Source of the DNA: Voacanga thouarsii
Taxonomy: Eukaryota > Streptophyta > Magnoliopsida > Gentianales > Apocynaceae
Length of the DNA: 64,000 nucleotides
Direction of reading: 5' to 3'
Assembly (NCBI GenBank): GCA_026120185.1
Contig: JANUWF010001059.1
Span: forward strand, 1,037,001-1,101,000
Shown: positions 9,614 through 21,206 of the stretch, piece after piece
Layout: each line of letters begins with the position of its first letter
Position numbering within the stretch: position 1 is the first letter of the stretch
The notes under the pieces: generated by a model
Told to the model about the DNA's origin: nothing
Seen by the model: only the letters and a program-made list of their open reading frames with translations
The model's database searches: none
Made by a program: the position numbers and the translations under genes

Positions 9614-11251
9614 GTATGGATCACGGGTTACTTAACACATAAACTTTTGTTCTTAACCAATTGATAAGAATGAGAATCTCATCATGTCTAGGTTATTATG
9701 TTGTGAATTCTAAATTGGAAATGGCTTACCTTTAGCCAATGAGTAGTCCACTCACTTCATGACATAAGTGTATTTCGAATACCTAGAACAGGACCTATAG
9801 TAGTGGTTTCTAAAAGTACTATATGGTAGAAACCTAGACTACTACCGCTACAGTATAGACAAGTAATCTACGACTTGAGTATGAGTTGGTGGTCTGACGA
9901 AGCTGGAAGCATATACTTTGATATGCTATAGTTAAGGTTCTATCGTAGGGCCAATATACTTGTATGTTGGGTATGTGTGACTAGTCAGTTAAGACAGACT
10001 TGTAGAAGATAGTTTCTATACTATATCGCCCCTTGTGGTTGTCTAAATAATCTAAATATCCAAGGCCCTGGGAAACATGACTTGGATATTTGCTTTAGGG
10101 TAGCTCCCTTGGAAAGCGAAAACAATCTAGGAGGTTGTGGATCATTGGACTAGAGGCCTAAGGATGGTAAATGTCATTTAGAGAGGTGTTAGTACACTTC
10201 TTCCTCTCTAAATGTACGGCGATGTATAGAGGGGTATTTTAGTCATTACACCTGTAGGTCGGAGACTTTGCTAACACAGCACTGTTCTTGAGGTCAATAT
10301 TTCCTTATGATAATATTAGAAAATATTTAAAATGCACAATACAGCTATTTATATGGCAATGGTATTTTGGTCATTTTAGTAGCTAAGGCGGTATGTCTTT
10401 TGGTCCCTAGTATAGACCGTGAGCCCTAATTAAATACGGGCTAAGGAATTAAATTAAATTAAATGGAATTTTTTTTGATTTAAATAGCCTGATTTAATTA
10501 TTGTGCTAGAATAAAATAAAGGTCCATGGAGAGAGAGAATTAATTAAGTTAGTTTAGTGGGTTAATTAATTATTCTAGGCTTTCGCCTAGTTTGAATAGT
10601 TGAAGATTAACCTGGGACTAAACTAATATAGACTTATTTATTGGACTAGTTTATTTGGGCTGGGAAATTAATTATTAATTTGTCCATTTATGTGGTTCTA
10701 ATTAGAATAATTAATTAAGCCCAAAAGGTTAAACTAGGAGTCCAATGGCCCAGTCCAGTTTAACCTAGGGTTTTATTTAGGTTAAACAGGAGGATTGGAA
10801 ACAACGTGGTTTACAGAACATACACTCTTTGAGACGACTACTTCTCTGTGAAAAGCCAGACATCTCTCTCTCTCTCTCTCTCTAGAAAAAAGGTTCCTTA
10901 GTCTGTATTTGTTCACCAAACAGATTTAGGCAGGCCATATACTAGAAGATTGAGAGATTGTCATTCACTTACATGCAAAGACGGAGTTGGAGACTTGCAG
11001 GAATCACACCAGAGGCTTCCACCAGCGTACCTACCCTGGTAGTACATATTCCGATCCAACCAACTCTTAGAACGAGGAAAAGAGGTAAAAAAAAATTTTA
11101 ACCTCAAAGTCCCGCTAGAGTACAACAGGCACCGACTAGGGCTGTCGGAGCCGGCGCCAGCTCTGATCAGGATTCCCCTATTCTTCAGTTTTTCCAATTT
11201 TTGATCTTCGCTTCCGCTGCATGCCCTATGTTTTTCGTTTTCTATGCCTTC
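9614..11251 (+). repeat. Copia LTR, left arm, truncated at its 5' end by Tekay-1
   Basis: The first ~1.17 kb (9614-10780) is the reverse complement, with divergence, of 12660-13850. For example CACGGGTTACTTAACACATA at ~9621 pairs with its inverse near 13815. The matching LTR on the right starts TGTTGGAATG, so the missing start of this arm should lie beyond Tekay-1. After 10780 the arms diverge: this one has a CT microsatellite near 10864 and a U5-like end (CTTCCGCTGCATGCC, then CCTTCA at about 11251). No primer site follows, so it is a 3' or solo LTR. Confidence 0.65.
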
Positions 11252-12098
11252 AACGTGCACATAGGTTACTAAAAGAAAATAGCATACTAGAAAATTATAA
11301 ACGTTTTCATGCTTTTCTATTCTTTTAACCTAAGTGTCCAAATAAAGAATTAAATATATTAGTTAATTTAATTAATGGTCTTGTTTAATCTGAAATTCCA
11401 TATTATTATTTTTCATGTAGAATATTCCTTACGCAAAAATAATAACTTCGCCTGGTATGGGATCCAAAATGAAAAAGAAAACTGCATGAAATTACAGGGA
11501 AAAATAATTAAAAATTCCTCTTGGTCTTCATACACCCGCTACACTGGATCATAGCACTTGCATGCACTAAACCATGGACCGAATCACGACCCAATCAGCT
11601 CAGGACTAAGCCTTGGGAGGCTTAGCACTTGCCTATCAAGGCTAGGTGTAAAAATTGCACCATGCCTCAGGAGGCTTTAGCAGTACCGCAGGAGGCTGGG
11701 CCTTGCTTCAGCTGGCTTGAATAGCTAAGCCGCGGCTTGGCTTGGCTCTCGTGGCAGCTTTTCCCCTCAGAAAATTGGCAACTCGCCTCATTCCACATGG
11801 CTTGCGAACCGACTCCTGTTCATCTTCTTGTTCATTTTCTTTAGCAGCATTTACAAAAATGAATTTGTTTATAGAGTCAAACCAAAACAAATCTAAATAA
11901 TTGCTTATGCCCTTTAAAATATTGGGCTTACACGATCACTATGAAAGCAGATAAATTACAGTGTTCTTATATTTTCATTCACAAAGCTTACAGCTTTTCT
12001 ATCCCATACCAATAAAGAACGAAGGACCACAAGCATGATATCAAACAACCATTGGCTAGTTTTATTTACCCAAGCATGCTTCTAAGTTGAAAAATGAT
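11252..12098 (-). other. Fragment between the copia arms, no recognisable gene
   Basis: Read leftwards from the primer site this is the start of a copia internal region. No gag or pol motif is visible. A 60-codon ORF at 11708-11890 (acidic middle ENEQEDEQES, then basic) is not recognised. Around 11600-11760 there are repeated AGGCT/GGCTT words, including a perfect 8-bp-arm hairpin at 11606-11625. Confidence 0.4.
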
Positions 12099-12111
12099 GG
12101 CTCTGATACCA
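12099..12111 (-). promoter_or_regulatory. Primer binding site, tRNA-Met type (copia)
   Basis: The minus strand reads TGGTATCAGAGCC three bases after the LTR end, a canonical copia/gypsy initiator-Met site. It shows that the LTR to its right is a 5' LTR on the minus strand. Confidence 0.88.
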
Positions 12112-12114
12112 TAT

Positions 12115-14019
12115 TGAAGGTGGATCGTGGCCTCAAGGAGCATTTAAAACAATCAAACAATTGTAGAAAATATTGCACAGTGGAAGAGTTATACCTCTGC
12201 ATTTGTGTTTGACTAGTTAAACAAAAGGAGTTGTTCGAACCACTTCTGGCTGACTGCTTGAAGCTTCTGGTTCTGATCTTGATGTCTCTAGCTGTTGTCT
12301 AGTGAGCCTATGGCTCCTTCTCATTCACGCTGGACTCTTGGTTTTTGGAATACAATCGTTGCCTGAAGGCTTAGTGAAAGCTAATAGAGAACAAGAATTA
12401 GTATTTGAATATCTCATGACAAACTGCTAAAAATCAGTATCAAGAGTGTTAATACTCTATTTCGGTATATTTTCCTGAAGACGATACATAGAGAAGGAAT
12501 GTAGAAAGAATGATAGACGTAGTGCAAGATCTAGACACACGGTGAATTCAACTACTTTTTTCCCGTTTGTTCAACCATATCAGAGTCCCGATAGCTTTGA
12601 AGAATTCAAGATAGATACAAATTCTATCTGAACTATAATCTAAGAATTCAGAATAAATAAACTAGACTCGTGTCTAAACTGGTTAGCCCAATGCCAAACT
12701 GGCACAAGCCTAGCCTAACGGACCTGGTTTAAGCTTTTGGGCCAAATTACTTATTTTAACCAAGACTAAATAAATAGCCCAATAATTAATTATTCAACCC
12801 AAATAAACCGATCTAATACTGCAATCTATTTTTAGGTTAGGCCCAAGTTAATTTATTTATTCAATCTAGGCTCAAGCCTAGACAACTAATTAACCCACTA
12901 AACTAATTAATTAATTCTCTTTTTTTAGACATTTTATTCTATTCTAACCCAATAAATAAACTAGGGTATCTGAATAAAATAAAATTCATTTTATTTAAGA
13001 TCAATTCCTCATCCCAAAACTATCAGGACTTATGGGCTATTCCAAGGACCAAAAGACACATCGCATTGGTTACTAAAGTGACTAAAATACCCCTACAATA
13101 GAAATATCCGTATTTTGCATTTTAAATATTTTCTAATATTATCATAAGAAAATATTGACCTCAAAGATAATACTGCATTAGCAAAGTTTCCGACCTACAG
13201 GTGTTATGATTAAAATATCCCTCTATACATCACCGTGCATTTAGAGAGGAAGAGTGTACTAACACTTCCCTAAAAAACATCTACCATCTTTAAACCTGTA
13301 GTCCAATGATCTATAACTTTCTGGAATATTTTCACTTTCTAAAGAAGTTATCCTAAAGCAAACATCCAAGTCATGTTCCCCAGGGCTTTGGATATTTAGA
13401 TTATTCGAACAATCACAGGGGGCAATATAGTGTAAAAGCTATCTTGTACAAGTCTGTCCTAATGAACTAGTTAGATATACCTAACATACAAGTATATTGG
13501 TCTTATAATAGAACCTCAACTATAGCATATCAAAGTTTATACTTCCAGCTTCGCCAGACCAGCAACCCATACTCAAGCTGTAGGGTATAAGTCCATACTA
13601 TAGTAGTAGTAGTCTAGGTTTTTACCAAATAGTACTTTTAAAAACCACTACTACAGGTCCAGTTCTATATATTTGAAATACGCATATATTATGAAGTGAG
13701 AGGATTACTCACTAGCATAAAGTTAGCCATTCCCCATTTGGAATTCATAACATAATAACCTTACCATGATAAGATTATCATTCTCATCATTCGGATAAGA
13801 ACAAACTTTTATGTGTTAAGTAACCCGTGATCTATACCTTACTATGAAAGACCTCTATTCACATGGATAACTTACTTAAATACAATGGGTCTTTTTCAAA
13901 CGAAGTTGTGCAAAAATTAAATTTTGAAAACACAAACAATTTATGAGAATAAAATTTTTATTTATATAATTGAAATTCCATAAAAAAAAATATAGTCTTA
14001 GTGGGCATACATTCCAACA
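12115..14019 (-). repeat. Copia 5' LTR, right arm (about 1.9 kb)
   Basis: The minus strand begins TGTTGGAATGTATGCCC at 14019, a typical plant copia LTR start, and ends CCACCTTCA next to the primer site. Bases 12660-13850 pair in inverted orientation with 9614-10780. It sits within another copia LTR that resumes at 14020. Most of the copia internal region that should follow is missing. Confidence 0.75.
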
Positions 14020-14124
14020 TCATTGACATATACCATCCTTTAATTACTCGTCCGATAATCATTGACATCTAGCATGTACCCATTTATCTTATGGAGCTAC
14101 CCAAATGTATACACATTTAGTCAC
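14020..14124 (-). repeat. Copia LTR-B, left fragment
   Basis: These 105 bp resemble 59090-59200 (CCGATAATC, CTTAT, GGAGCTACC and AGTCAC in the same order). The other half of LTR-B lies beyond Athila-1, from 34320. In the copia LTR at 59190 the two halves are contiguous, which shows the empty site. Confidence 0.7.
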
Positions 14125-15546
14125 TGACACATAAATTTTGGGTGCATAAAAATCATCCAATTTAAATCCATACATTAGTTAAGTTTTAATTAAAACATTA
14201 ATCCCAAAATACACATACGAGCAAGTATACTTATTGCAAGCATAGTATAGGGAATTAACGAGTATCGATTCTCAAAGGAACAAGTACACAGTAGTCACTT
14301 TTCATTCATTCTTTAACCAAATAAATAAAGTGAGAAAATAAGAAAAAGAAAAATAAAGAAATATACAACTCAAGGATGTGAAAATATGCAATTTAGATGA
14401 AAATTTTTGAAAACATGATAATAAATCACTTAATCAATTCACAATCAATTATTAAATTGGTCTCATGAAGGACTTAATATAGACTCACTTCGTTTGCAAT
14501 CTATGGAATCATTATCTTTTAGTTAAATTAGTGAACATATTTTGTCTCAACCAACTTATCCAAAAGATACATTAAAATCAATCCTCATATAAACCCCTAT
14601 ATTCTAGGTGGGTGATTTAAAATATGAAATTAGTCAATGAATCCATATTCTAGCTATCATCAACCAACCTTTGATTACCAATGTTCTAGACAATTAACCC
14701 ATTTTTCAAGCAAGTTAAGAGATAACAAATATGAAATTATTAATTGAAGTCATTACCAACCCCCTTTTCAAGCAAGTTAATAACAAAAACTAATCAACCA
14801 ACTCTGTAAGCAAAATAAGTAATCAAATACCAAGAACAATAATTAATTGATCAAGAGACTAAATTACTTAAAAAATCATGAATCCCCCCCCCCCCCCCCC
14901 CCCCAAAGTCAAATTACAATGGAAGCATTAAGTATGCAATTGTTTAAGAAAAAGAAAACAAAGGTAAAAGAAAGCACTCATAAATAAGCCTTCTTATTCT
15001 GCTTTGAAGACTCTCTTGAACAACCCTTCTTGAATGGTGAATCTCTCCTCTTTTGAATGAGTGGAATTTTTTATCTTGTATTCACTCTCTATCTCTTGTG
15101 TTTTATCTTGGTTTTATAGGTTTTTTTAATGCCAAATTCGTTGCTTGAGGAGTCTTAGCCGAGTAGGAATTGAAAAATACTAAAATCTTTGAAAAATTAC
15201 TAAATTCGTGCACATGATTTTTGTGCTCCAGAGCGGACCTGGCGCCGGGTCCGTTCGACCTACTTGGTGCTAGGAGTATTCTATTTTTTCCTTAAGTTTT
15301 GCTCTATTTTCCACTGTTTGAGCAGAATGGACCTACTGCTTGGTCCACTTGCCAAACCTGGCACCATTTATGTGCTGGAAATTCTCTATTTTGCTCGGAA
15401 TCAACTTTAATCTGCTCAAATTCGTCAAAAATACTTTCTACAAGCAAAATATTAAATAGGAAGGAATATGCCTAGTTATTACAACAAAAGTATCTCAATT
15501 TAACCTCAAATAATTAGAAAAATAATGATGATTTTAGCCCATATCA
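14125..15546 (-). repeat. 3' LTR of Athila-1 (1422 bp)
   Basis: The minus strand begins TGATATGGGCTAAAAT and ends AAATTTATGTGTCA. It pairs with 32862-34319. It contains a 21-base C tract at 14884-14904 and a GC-rich block with GGCGCC palindromes near 15235-15360. Related LTRs form the palindrome at 59303-61823. Confidence 0.9.
14884..14904. repeat. Poly-C tract in the Athila-1 LTR
   Basis: A run of 21 C. The partner LTR has a 15-C run at ~33623, but the related LTRs at 59303-61823 have none, so it arose within this sublineage. Confidence 0.95.
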
Positions 15547-15560
15547 ATTTCCCCACAATT
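15547..15560 (-). promoter_or_regulatory. Polypurine tract of Athila-1
   Basis: The minus strand reads AATTGTGGGGAAAT directly before the 3' LTR start, as expected for priming plus-strand DNA. Confidence 0.85.
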
Positions 15561-16891
15561 GAACTTTTGATTGTCATCAAGTAAAACACTTTCAGCTAAG
15601 AAAATCATTAACAAAACACAAGTCTTTATTCTTCCACAAATTTTGAAACACACCAAGGATTATAATTTTCCTTCAAACTTTAGATACAACTATTGCCATT
15701 CATCAAACCCTTTTAAAATAATTCAAAATTTTGAAACATTCGACAAAGACATCACAAAATTCTTGATGTAAAATTAATCAAGTCTATACCTTAGTCTAAG
15801 AAAATTATTTCACCCTTCAAGTAAAAATATAGATAACATGAATCACACAAGTCAAGCTATCTACCAACTCAAGTATTATAAATTTAAAAATTGTACAACT
15901 CAAGTCATGATGTAAGGAAAACGCTTTTATTTTTTTCCTCTCAATTTTCTCTATCAATGACTTAGGGAATTAATAGCCTCAAGTGCATGGATTTTTCTTC
16001 GCACACCGCATTGGACCCCTTTTAGTCATCACTCATCATTTTTTCAACCTTTTTTTCTCTTTTTTACTTTTGGGAATTTATAGCCCCAAGAAAGTGAATT
16101 TCTCTTCACTATTGGTATTGGCCCCCATAATCAAGCAACAATAATACCTTCTTGTCTTCAAAGAGGAAATAGCAACTCATTTTCTCAATTTTTCAACTCA
16201 CAAAAAATTTTCACAATTTTCCACAATCTTTCCTCTCAAAGATCTTTTATCTCCTCACATTCCTCATCATCCTCAAAGCTAAGCATAGTTTAAACCCATA
16301 ATACAAGAGTTAGCCAACAAACTTTCTCCACATTCATCATATTCTCTATATTGAATCTAGATGAATCAAATAATATTCAAATGCCAATGCATAACCAAGA
16401 TTAATCCAAATTCTCAAGTCTTGATAATATCCTATCCAATAAATCAATTTCATAAAAATTCACCAAATGAATGACAAAAATTCATATCCAAGTAAGAAAA
16501 AGAATTACATCCTTGCTAAACAATGAAAAAAACCAAAATTTTTTAAAACATTCCACACAAAAACAAAAAAAAAAAAAATGATATGGAAAATCTCTTCAAC
16601 ACCCACATTCTTCCCTCCACACTTAAATTGGACATTGTCCTCGGTGGCCAAATATATAACAATAAAAGCAAAGCCAAGAAGACCAAAATAAATAAAGAGG
16701 AAGAATGAAGAGAAGAAAATACTTCCATTACACATTATGTCCAACATGTGTGAATCCACCACAAGGAGTAGTAATTAGAAAAGTCACAAGAGTACCTAAC
16801 TTCTAAAGAAACAAAAACAAGAAAACATAAATCTAGAAAAAGAAAATCAAAATAAATAAAATGACAAGCATTAAAAAAAATGGAAGAAGAA
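15561..16891 (-). other. Post-pol region of Athila-1, no env recognised
   Basis: About 1.3 kb between integrase and PPT. Some Athila elements carry an env-like ORF here. Only short, Phe-rich open stretches occur (for example 16505-16762), in a T-rich strand, and they look random. The block TTAAGTGTGGAGGGAAG (minus strand, ~16605-16630) resembles the GTGTGG-rich noncoding sequence usual in Athila 3' regions. Confidence 0.55.
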
Positions 16892-17110
16892 TTATGGATC
16901 AAAAAGAAAATTATCCACATGATCTAAGGTGTCAAAAGTTTCACCAAAATAATGCTTCACCCTATTTCCATTGATTTTGAAAGTACCGTTAATCGGGTGA
17001 GAGACTTCAAGAGTACCAAAAGGAAAAACCTTAGTCACTACATACGAGCCCGACCATCTTAATTTCAACTTACCCGGAAAGAGCCACAAGCGAGAATTAA
17101 ACAACAACAC
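16892..17110 (-). pseudogene. pol: Athila-1 integrase C-terminal domain
   Basis: A 72-codon segment with the Athila-style integrase tail: LLFNSRLWLFPGKLKLRWSG, a GPF-like position read as GSY, and PINGTFKINGNRVKHYFGE. This region follows the DDE core and binds DNA. A stop near 17111 separates it from the previous segment. Confidence 0.8.
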
Positions 17111-17128
17111 TTGATCACCTTCTGTAAA

Positions 17129-17906
17129 CTACAGGGATTGAGCAATATGTTTGTCATGCCACCTTTTTACCTTTTCTTTGTAGATTAGAGAATTATCATG
17201 TGTAGCCATGCGCAATTTGTCCAAGGCATTCAACTGAAGTAACCTAGATTTTCCAGTAAGCTCAAGATCAAAGTTAACAAGTTTGATAGGCCAATAAGCT
17301 TTGCGTTCAATTTCTACAAGTAAATGACAAAGCTTATTGGCCTTGTCAATATTCGATTGGATAGTACCTAAAGAAGTTTTGAAAGTAGCATTATAAGCCC
17401 AAAGCGTATCATCTAGTTTCAAACTCCAATCATTTCTCGTATGATTAACCAGTTTTTCTAAAATTCTTTTTAATTATCTATTAACCACCTCAACTTGGCC
17501 ACTTGTTTGGGGGTGATAAGGGGTAGTAAACTTATGAGTAACCCCTAAATATTTGAGAACTTTATCCAATTGGGTATTACAAAAATGGGTTCTCCTATCA
17601 CTAATGAGTACCTTAGGCACTCCAAACCAGGTGAAAAGTTTTTAAAGAAATGTTACTACAACCCGTGCATCATTAGTAGGCAAGGCTTGCGCTTCAACCC
17701 ATTTAGATATATACTCAACTGCAACCAAGATGTATTTGTTACCCAAAGAACTAGTAAAAGGGCCTATGAAATCAATTCCCCAACAATAAAAAATTTCACA
17801 AGCTTGAAAAATTTGCAATGGCATCTCCTTAGATTTAGAAATGTTATTGCTACGTTGACACCTATCACAATTTTGGACAAACTTGTGAGAATCCTTGAAG
17901 AGTGTT
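17129..17906 (-). pseudogene. pol: Athila-1 integrase core, 3' part
   Basis: Contains the second zinc-motif cysteines ([11 protein letters not shown]), the first catalytic D in WGIDFIGPF, the second in ISDRRTHF (in the segment near 17560-17600) and the Glu in SGQVEV, then [10 protein letters not shown] of the post-core region. An internal stop lies near 17470 and a further one after GIVPN-type sequence, with a frame break near 17640. Tekay-2 entered just upstream of the CDRC motif (after 17906), and the reading resumes at 29459. The open frame above 17906 belongs to the Tekay-2 LTR and is accidental. Confidence 0.82.
17902..17906. repeat. Target site duplication of Tekay-2, left copy (GTGTT)
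   Basis: GTGTT directly before the LTR start; the identical five bases follow the other LTR at 29459-29463. Confidence 0.92.
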
Positions 17907-20900
17907 TGTAACACCCCACGACTACGTACCCTAAAAGGGCGGGGATGTCGCCCCGTCCCGTAGGACAAGGGGTCTTTAGAACGAGGTATAAAATAGAAAG
18001 GCAATCTCCAAAGGAATCAACTTCGATAAATAAAGAAATACTCTTATTACATCAGGCTCAACTTGAAGCAAAACGAAATAAAACAAATATCGTTCAGAAG
18101 TATAAACGACAAAAGTCCTCTAGAACAGCATAGGAAAAAAAATAGCCAAAGCCTTTACTATCAAGCCCCGCTGCCTCAACATAATCTATCTCCTGAAAAC
18201 ATGATGTAAAATAGTATGAGAATAAATCTCAGTAAGTCCTGTGTGTGCACATGGTGTTTTGAATAGTACGTGTATGAAAAGTGCAAAACATTTGTAGAAA
18301 TAATTTGGCAAGTCATAAACAATCTCTTTCCGCAAGGAGTGGGTTTTTCTCATTGTCACACTTTGTACAAAATAAATCTTCCACTCGAATAAACAGTCAT
18401 GTCACCACACGTTGGGTTCCATGAGAACAAAATGGCCAAGGCACCACACTTTGTGCACCTTGTCCGGACCAGATTACCACACGTTGGGCGTTCTGATCAA
18501 GGTGAGTGCACAGCTCACCGGGTGAGATACTCCTCCATCTCTACACCCAACAAAACCATCCGGGTATCCATGTTGGGAATATAAATAATACCATACCAGG
18601 TACAAATGCTAGCTCGGACTGGCCTGACCAACCAACACTATCGCCTTTTCAAGCAGAGTTCATCTTCTAGAGGTGGCCTCCTGCCAGAAGACTTACTCTA
18701 GCCCTCTAAGACTAGTATTGTTAGCCTACCCTTATTGAGTACTCAACGAACATATCCGTCAATTCCTGATTCACAATATTTTCAAACCTTGGCTTTGTAA
18801 AACGTGGTTTTCTTTAAAAGAGTTTTCTAAAAATTTAGAAGAAAAAATAGTTTTCCTGATAAAATCGTTAGTTTAACAAAACCGTTTAAAGAATAAATAT
18901 CCACGTTTACAACCCAAGCAAACATAGTTTAACAATAGCTTTACAAAGCTTCACAACATAGACTTGCCATCACAACATTTAACAAAACAGTTTATATAAG
19001 GACTTACCAACACAACATTTAATAAAAGAGTTTATGCAAGGACTTACTTGATATGCCTCAGATAAACGTGATAAATTCACAGCTTGCTTTCCTCAATTAT
19101 CCTCCTAATCTAAACCACATAATATCATGATCAAGGTCTCAATTAATTCAAACATGCTCTAATCCCATTTATTTTCACAACAATTTGCAATCCCCTATTT
19201 AATTCCAAGTAAACTATTCAATCCCCAAAGATCATATACTACGACCACATGTTCATCTCGCTAATAAACACTATTAAACTTTACTTTCGGCATCAAGGGT
19301 GGGTATTCCCTTACCTTGCAACAACCGGGTAATGAGGTCTCGATGCTCCTATGGTGATCGTCCCGAGTTCGCTTGAGAAGAAGAGAAAAGTAACCTCCTT
19401 TGCTTCTCTTGATCGAAAATTAAGGAAGAAGATGAAATCAGCCTCTATGGGGCGTGATTTAAGGGTAAAATAAAGAGAAAAGAATCATTAGAGAAAATGG
19501 CATCAAGAGGTTGAAAGGATTTGTGCTTACCTTAAGGTGTGTTCGATTTTTGGCTTAGAATAGTCTTGAGTTTTCGAAAATTTGCAGAGAGAATTTGCTG
19601 GAATTTTCGTGTAGAATGGAGAGGGTAGACGGTTGCTATTATTTAGAGTTGGAGAAGATTGGTTTAGGGTTAGATGGTGATGTTTAGAAAGACTCCTAAT
19701 GGCTTTAGTTTTCTTGGACAGCAAGGGCGAAATTTCAGCTTGTGATGTGTCTCCTTGCTGCTGATTTTAGGTGAGTTTAAGGGGAGAGAATAATCTGCAA
19801 TTTGCTCCTCTAGGCAGACCGAAATAATGCTATAGAGAAGGGTTGAGTGTGTTTAGAATTTTGGGCCAAACAAGGAAGAGTTTGAGTGAGTTTTGGTGAC
19901 TGAAAATTCTGTGCAAATGCTGTGTGAAATTGCTGAACAAAAGGAGAAGAAATTCTGGATTGTTCAGGCTGTAATTCTGCCGAAATTTCCAGAGAAAGGT
20001 TGAGGCTTTTGGGCACTGAAATTGGCTTGATCAGCTGGGGTTTTTTGGTGTGTTTTGTGTGCAGAATTTTGGTTGGATTAGGAGTACAAGACTGGCCGAA
20101 ATTCCTGTGCAAGCTGACAGAATTTTCTGGTTTCCAAGCTGCCGAAAATCAGTAGTTTTTTTGCGATAGAAATTCTGGTTTTGTGCAGCTAAGGTAGTTG
20201 AATTGTTAAAGAGTGTTTTAGGTGTTTTGGGCTAGGATTTACAGAGTTGGATTGTAGCTAAAGAGGGCTGGAATTTTGGACAGCTTGTGTTGATACAAAG
20301 CTGCTGAAATTCTGCCAGGATATGGAAGAAAATCCTAGTTGAATTTGGATTGAAATAAAATCTGGTTTTATCAAGGATTTGGATAAGATTTCCTCTAGTC
20401 CTAGAAGATTTTGGATTGAGCTAAAGGTGCTCCAAGGTGGCGGACAAAATCATGAAAAATTTCCAGAATTTTTCCAGCTTAAGGTTTTCGGAAATCCAAG
20501 AGAACAACAGCTGAAAATAAAACAAACTTTATCCTTATCTAAAATCCTTGAACTTAGGAGTTAAATATGGAGTCTTATTCCTATAAAAGTGGCGTTTAAA
20601 CCCAAAGAAGATATCTAAGACTTTAGTTAAAATATTTCTCTAAAACAATTAAATAAATAAAAGGATTATGGCTAAAATTCTTGAAGAGGTAAAATAAGAT
20701 TTTTCCCTAATATATTCCCTAACTCTAATATTCATCAAGAAGAGTTTTATACCACTTGAAATTCTTCAAAGTGGCACCTAACTAGGGGTTTTCGGCTAAG
20801 GCATGAAGAATACTAGAAAAGGAATTCAAAAGAAAACTTAAAATTTTCTAGAGATAGGATTCGAACTCGGGTCACGAAAGGTAATCACCAACCTCTCCAC

Positions 20901-21170
20901 TATTCCAAAACAACTCCAATACTAATTTTTCCCACCCTCAGTTCTCACCACCCTAATACTCATCCTTCCAAATCTTCGACCAAACCTCCCTTATCCAAAT
21001 CTTTAACAACACAACTATTTCACATCAATTAATTCAAATACAAGAGCAACAGAAAAATTCACATGCATCCATGCAAATAAAATTATTCTAGCTACCACAT
21101 AAAATGTAAGATGCTATGCAATGCATGACTTTTCCCCATAGTCAAAGGTGGTTTTGGGCGGGGTATTACA
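17907..21170 (-). repeat. 3' LTR of Tekay-2 (3264 bp)
   Basis: Plus-strand ends are TGTAACACCCC and GGGGTATTACA. The outer part shares with the Tekay-1 LTR the words GGGGATGTCGCCCCGTCC and GACAAGGGGTCTTTA, but most of the length is too different to be the same family. Short ORFs within (19527-19724, 19810-20112, 20379-20564) recur in the other LTR with changes and show no protein character. Confidence 0.95.
20853..20909 (-). promoter_or_regulatory. tRNA-like A/B-box module in Tekay-2 3' LTR
   Basis: Minus strand: an A-box-like TGGAATAGTGG (20897-20907, one mismatch) and a B-box-like AGTTCGAATCC (20857-20867, one mismatch) in tRNA order. It lies 263 bp from the LTR edge, as in Tekay-1. It is better preserved at the B box than in Tekay-1. 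Confidence 0.65.
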
Positions 21171-21186
21171 TCTCCTCCCCCTTAAG
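21171..21186 (-). promoter_or_regulatory. Polypurine tract of Tekay-2
   Basis: The minus strand reads CTTAAGGGGGAGGAGA immediately before the 3' LTR. Confidence 0.9.
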
Positions 21187-21187
21187 A

Positions 21188-21206
21188 GAATTTCGTCCCG
21201 AAATTC
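21188..21206. promoter_or_regulatory. Perfect hairpin next to the PPT (Tekay-2)
   Basis: Same 19-bp inverted repeat as at 2-20 in Tekay-1, one base before the PPT. It overlaps the last codons of the chromodomain frame. Confidence 0.6.

Noticed and set aside
16505..16762. Phe-rich, membrane-like ORFs in the Athila-1 post-pol region (possible env)
   Set aside because: The hydrophobicity comes from T-rich simple sequence; no signal peptide plus ectodomain layout, and Athila-3 has nothing comparable at this place.
17642..18004. 120-codon minus-strand ORF as a single gene
   Set aside because: Only the part up to 17906 is Athila integrase; the rest is Tekay-2 LTR read by chance across the insertion junction.
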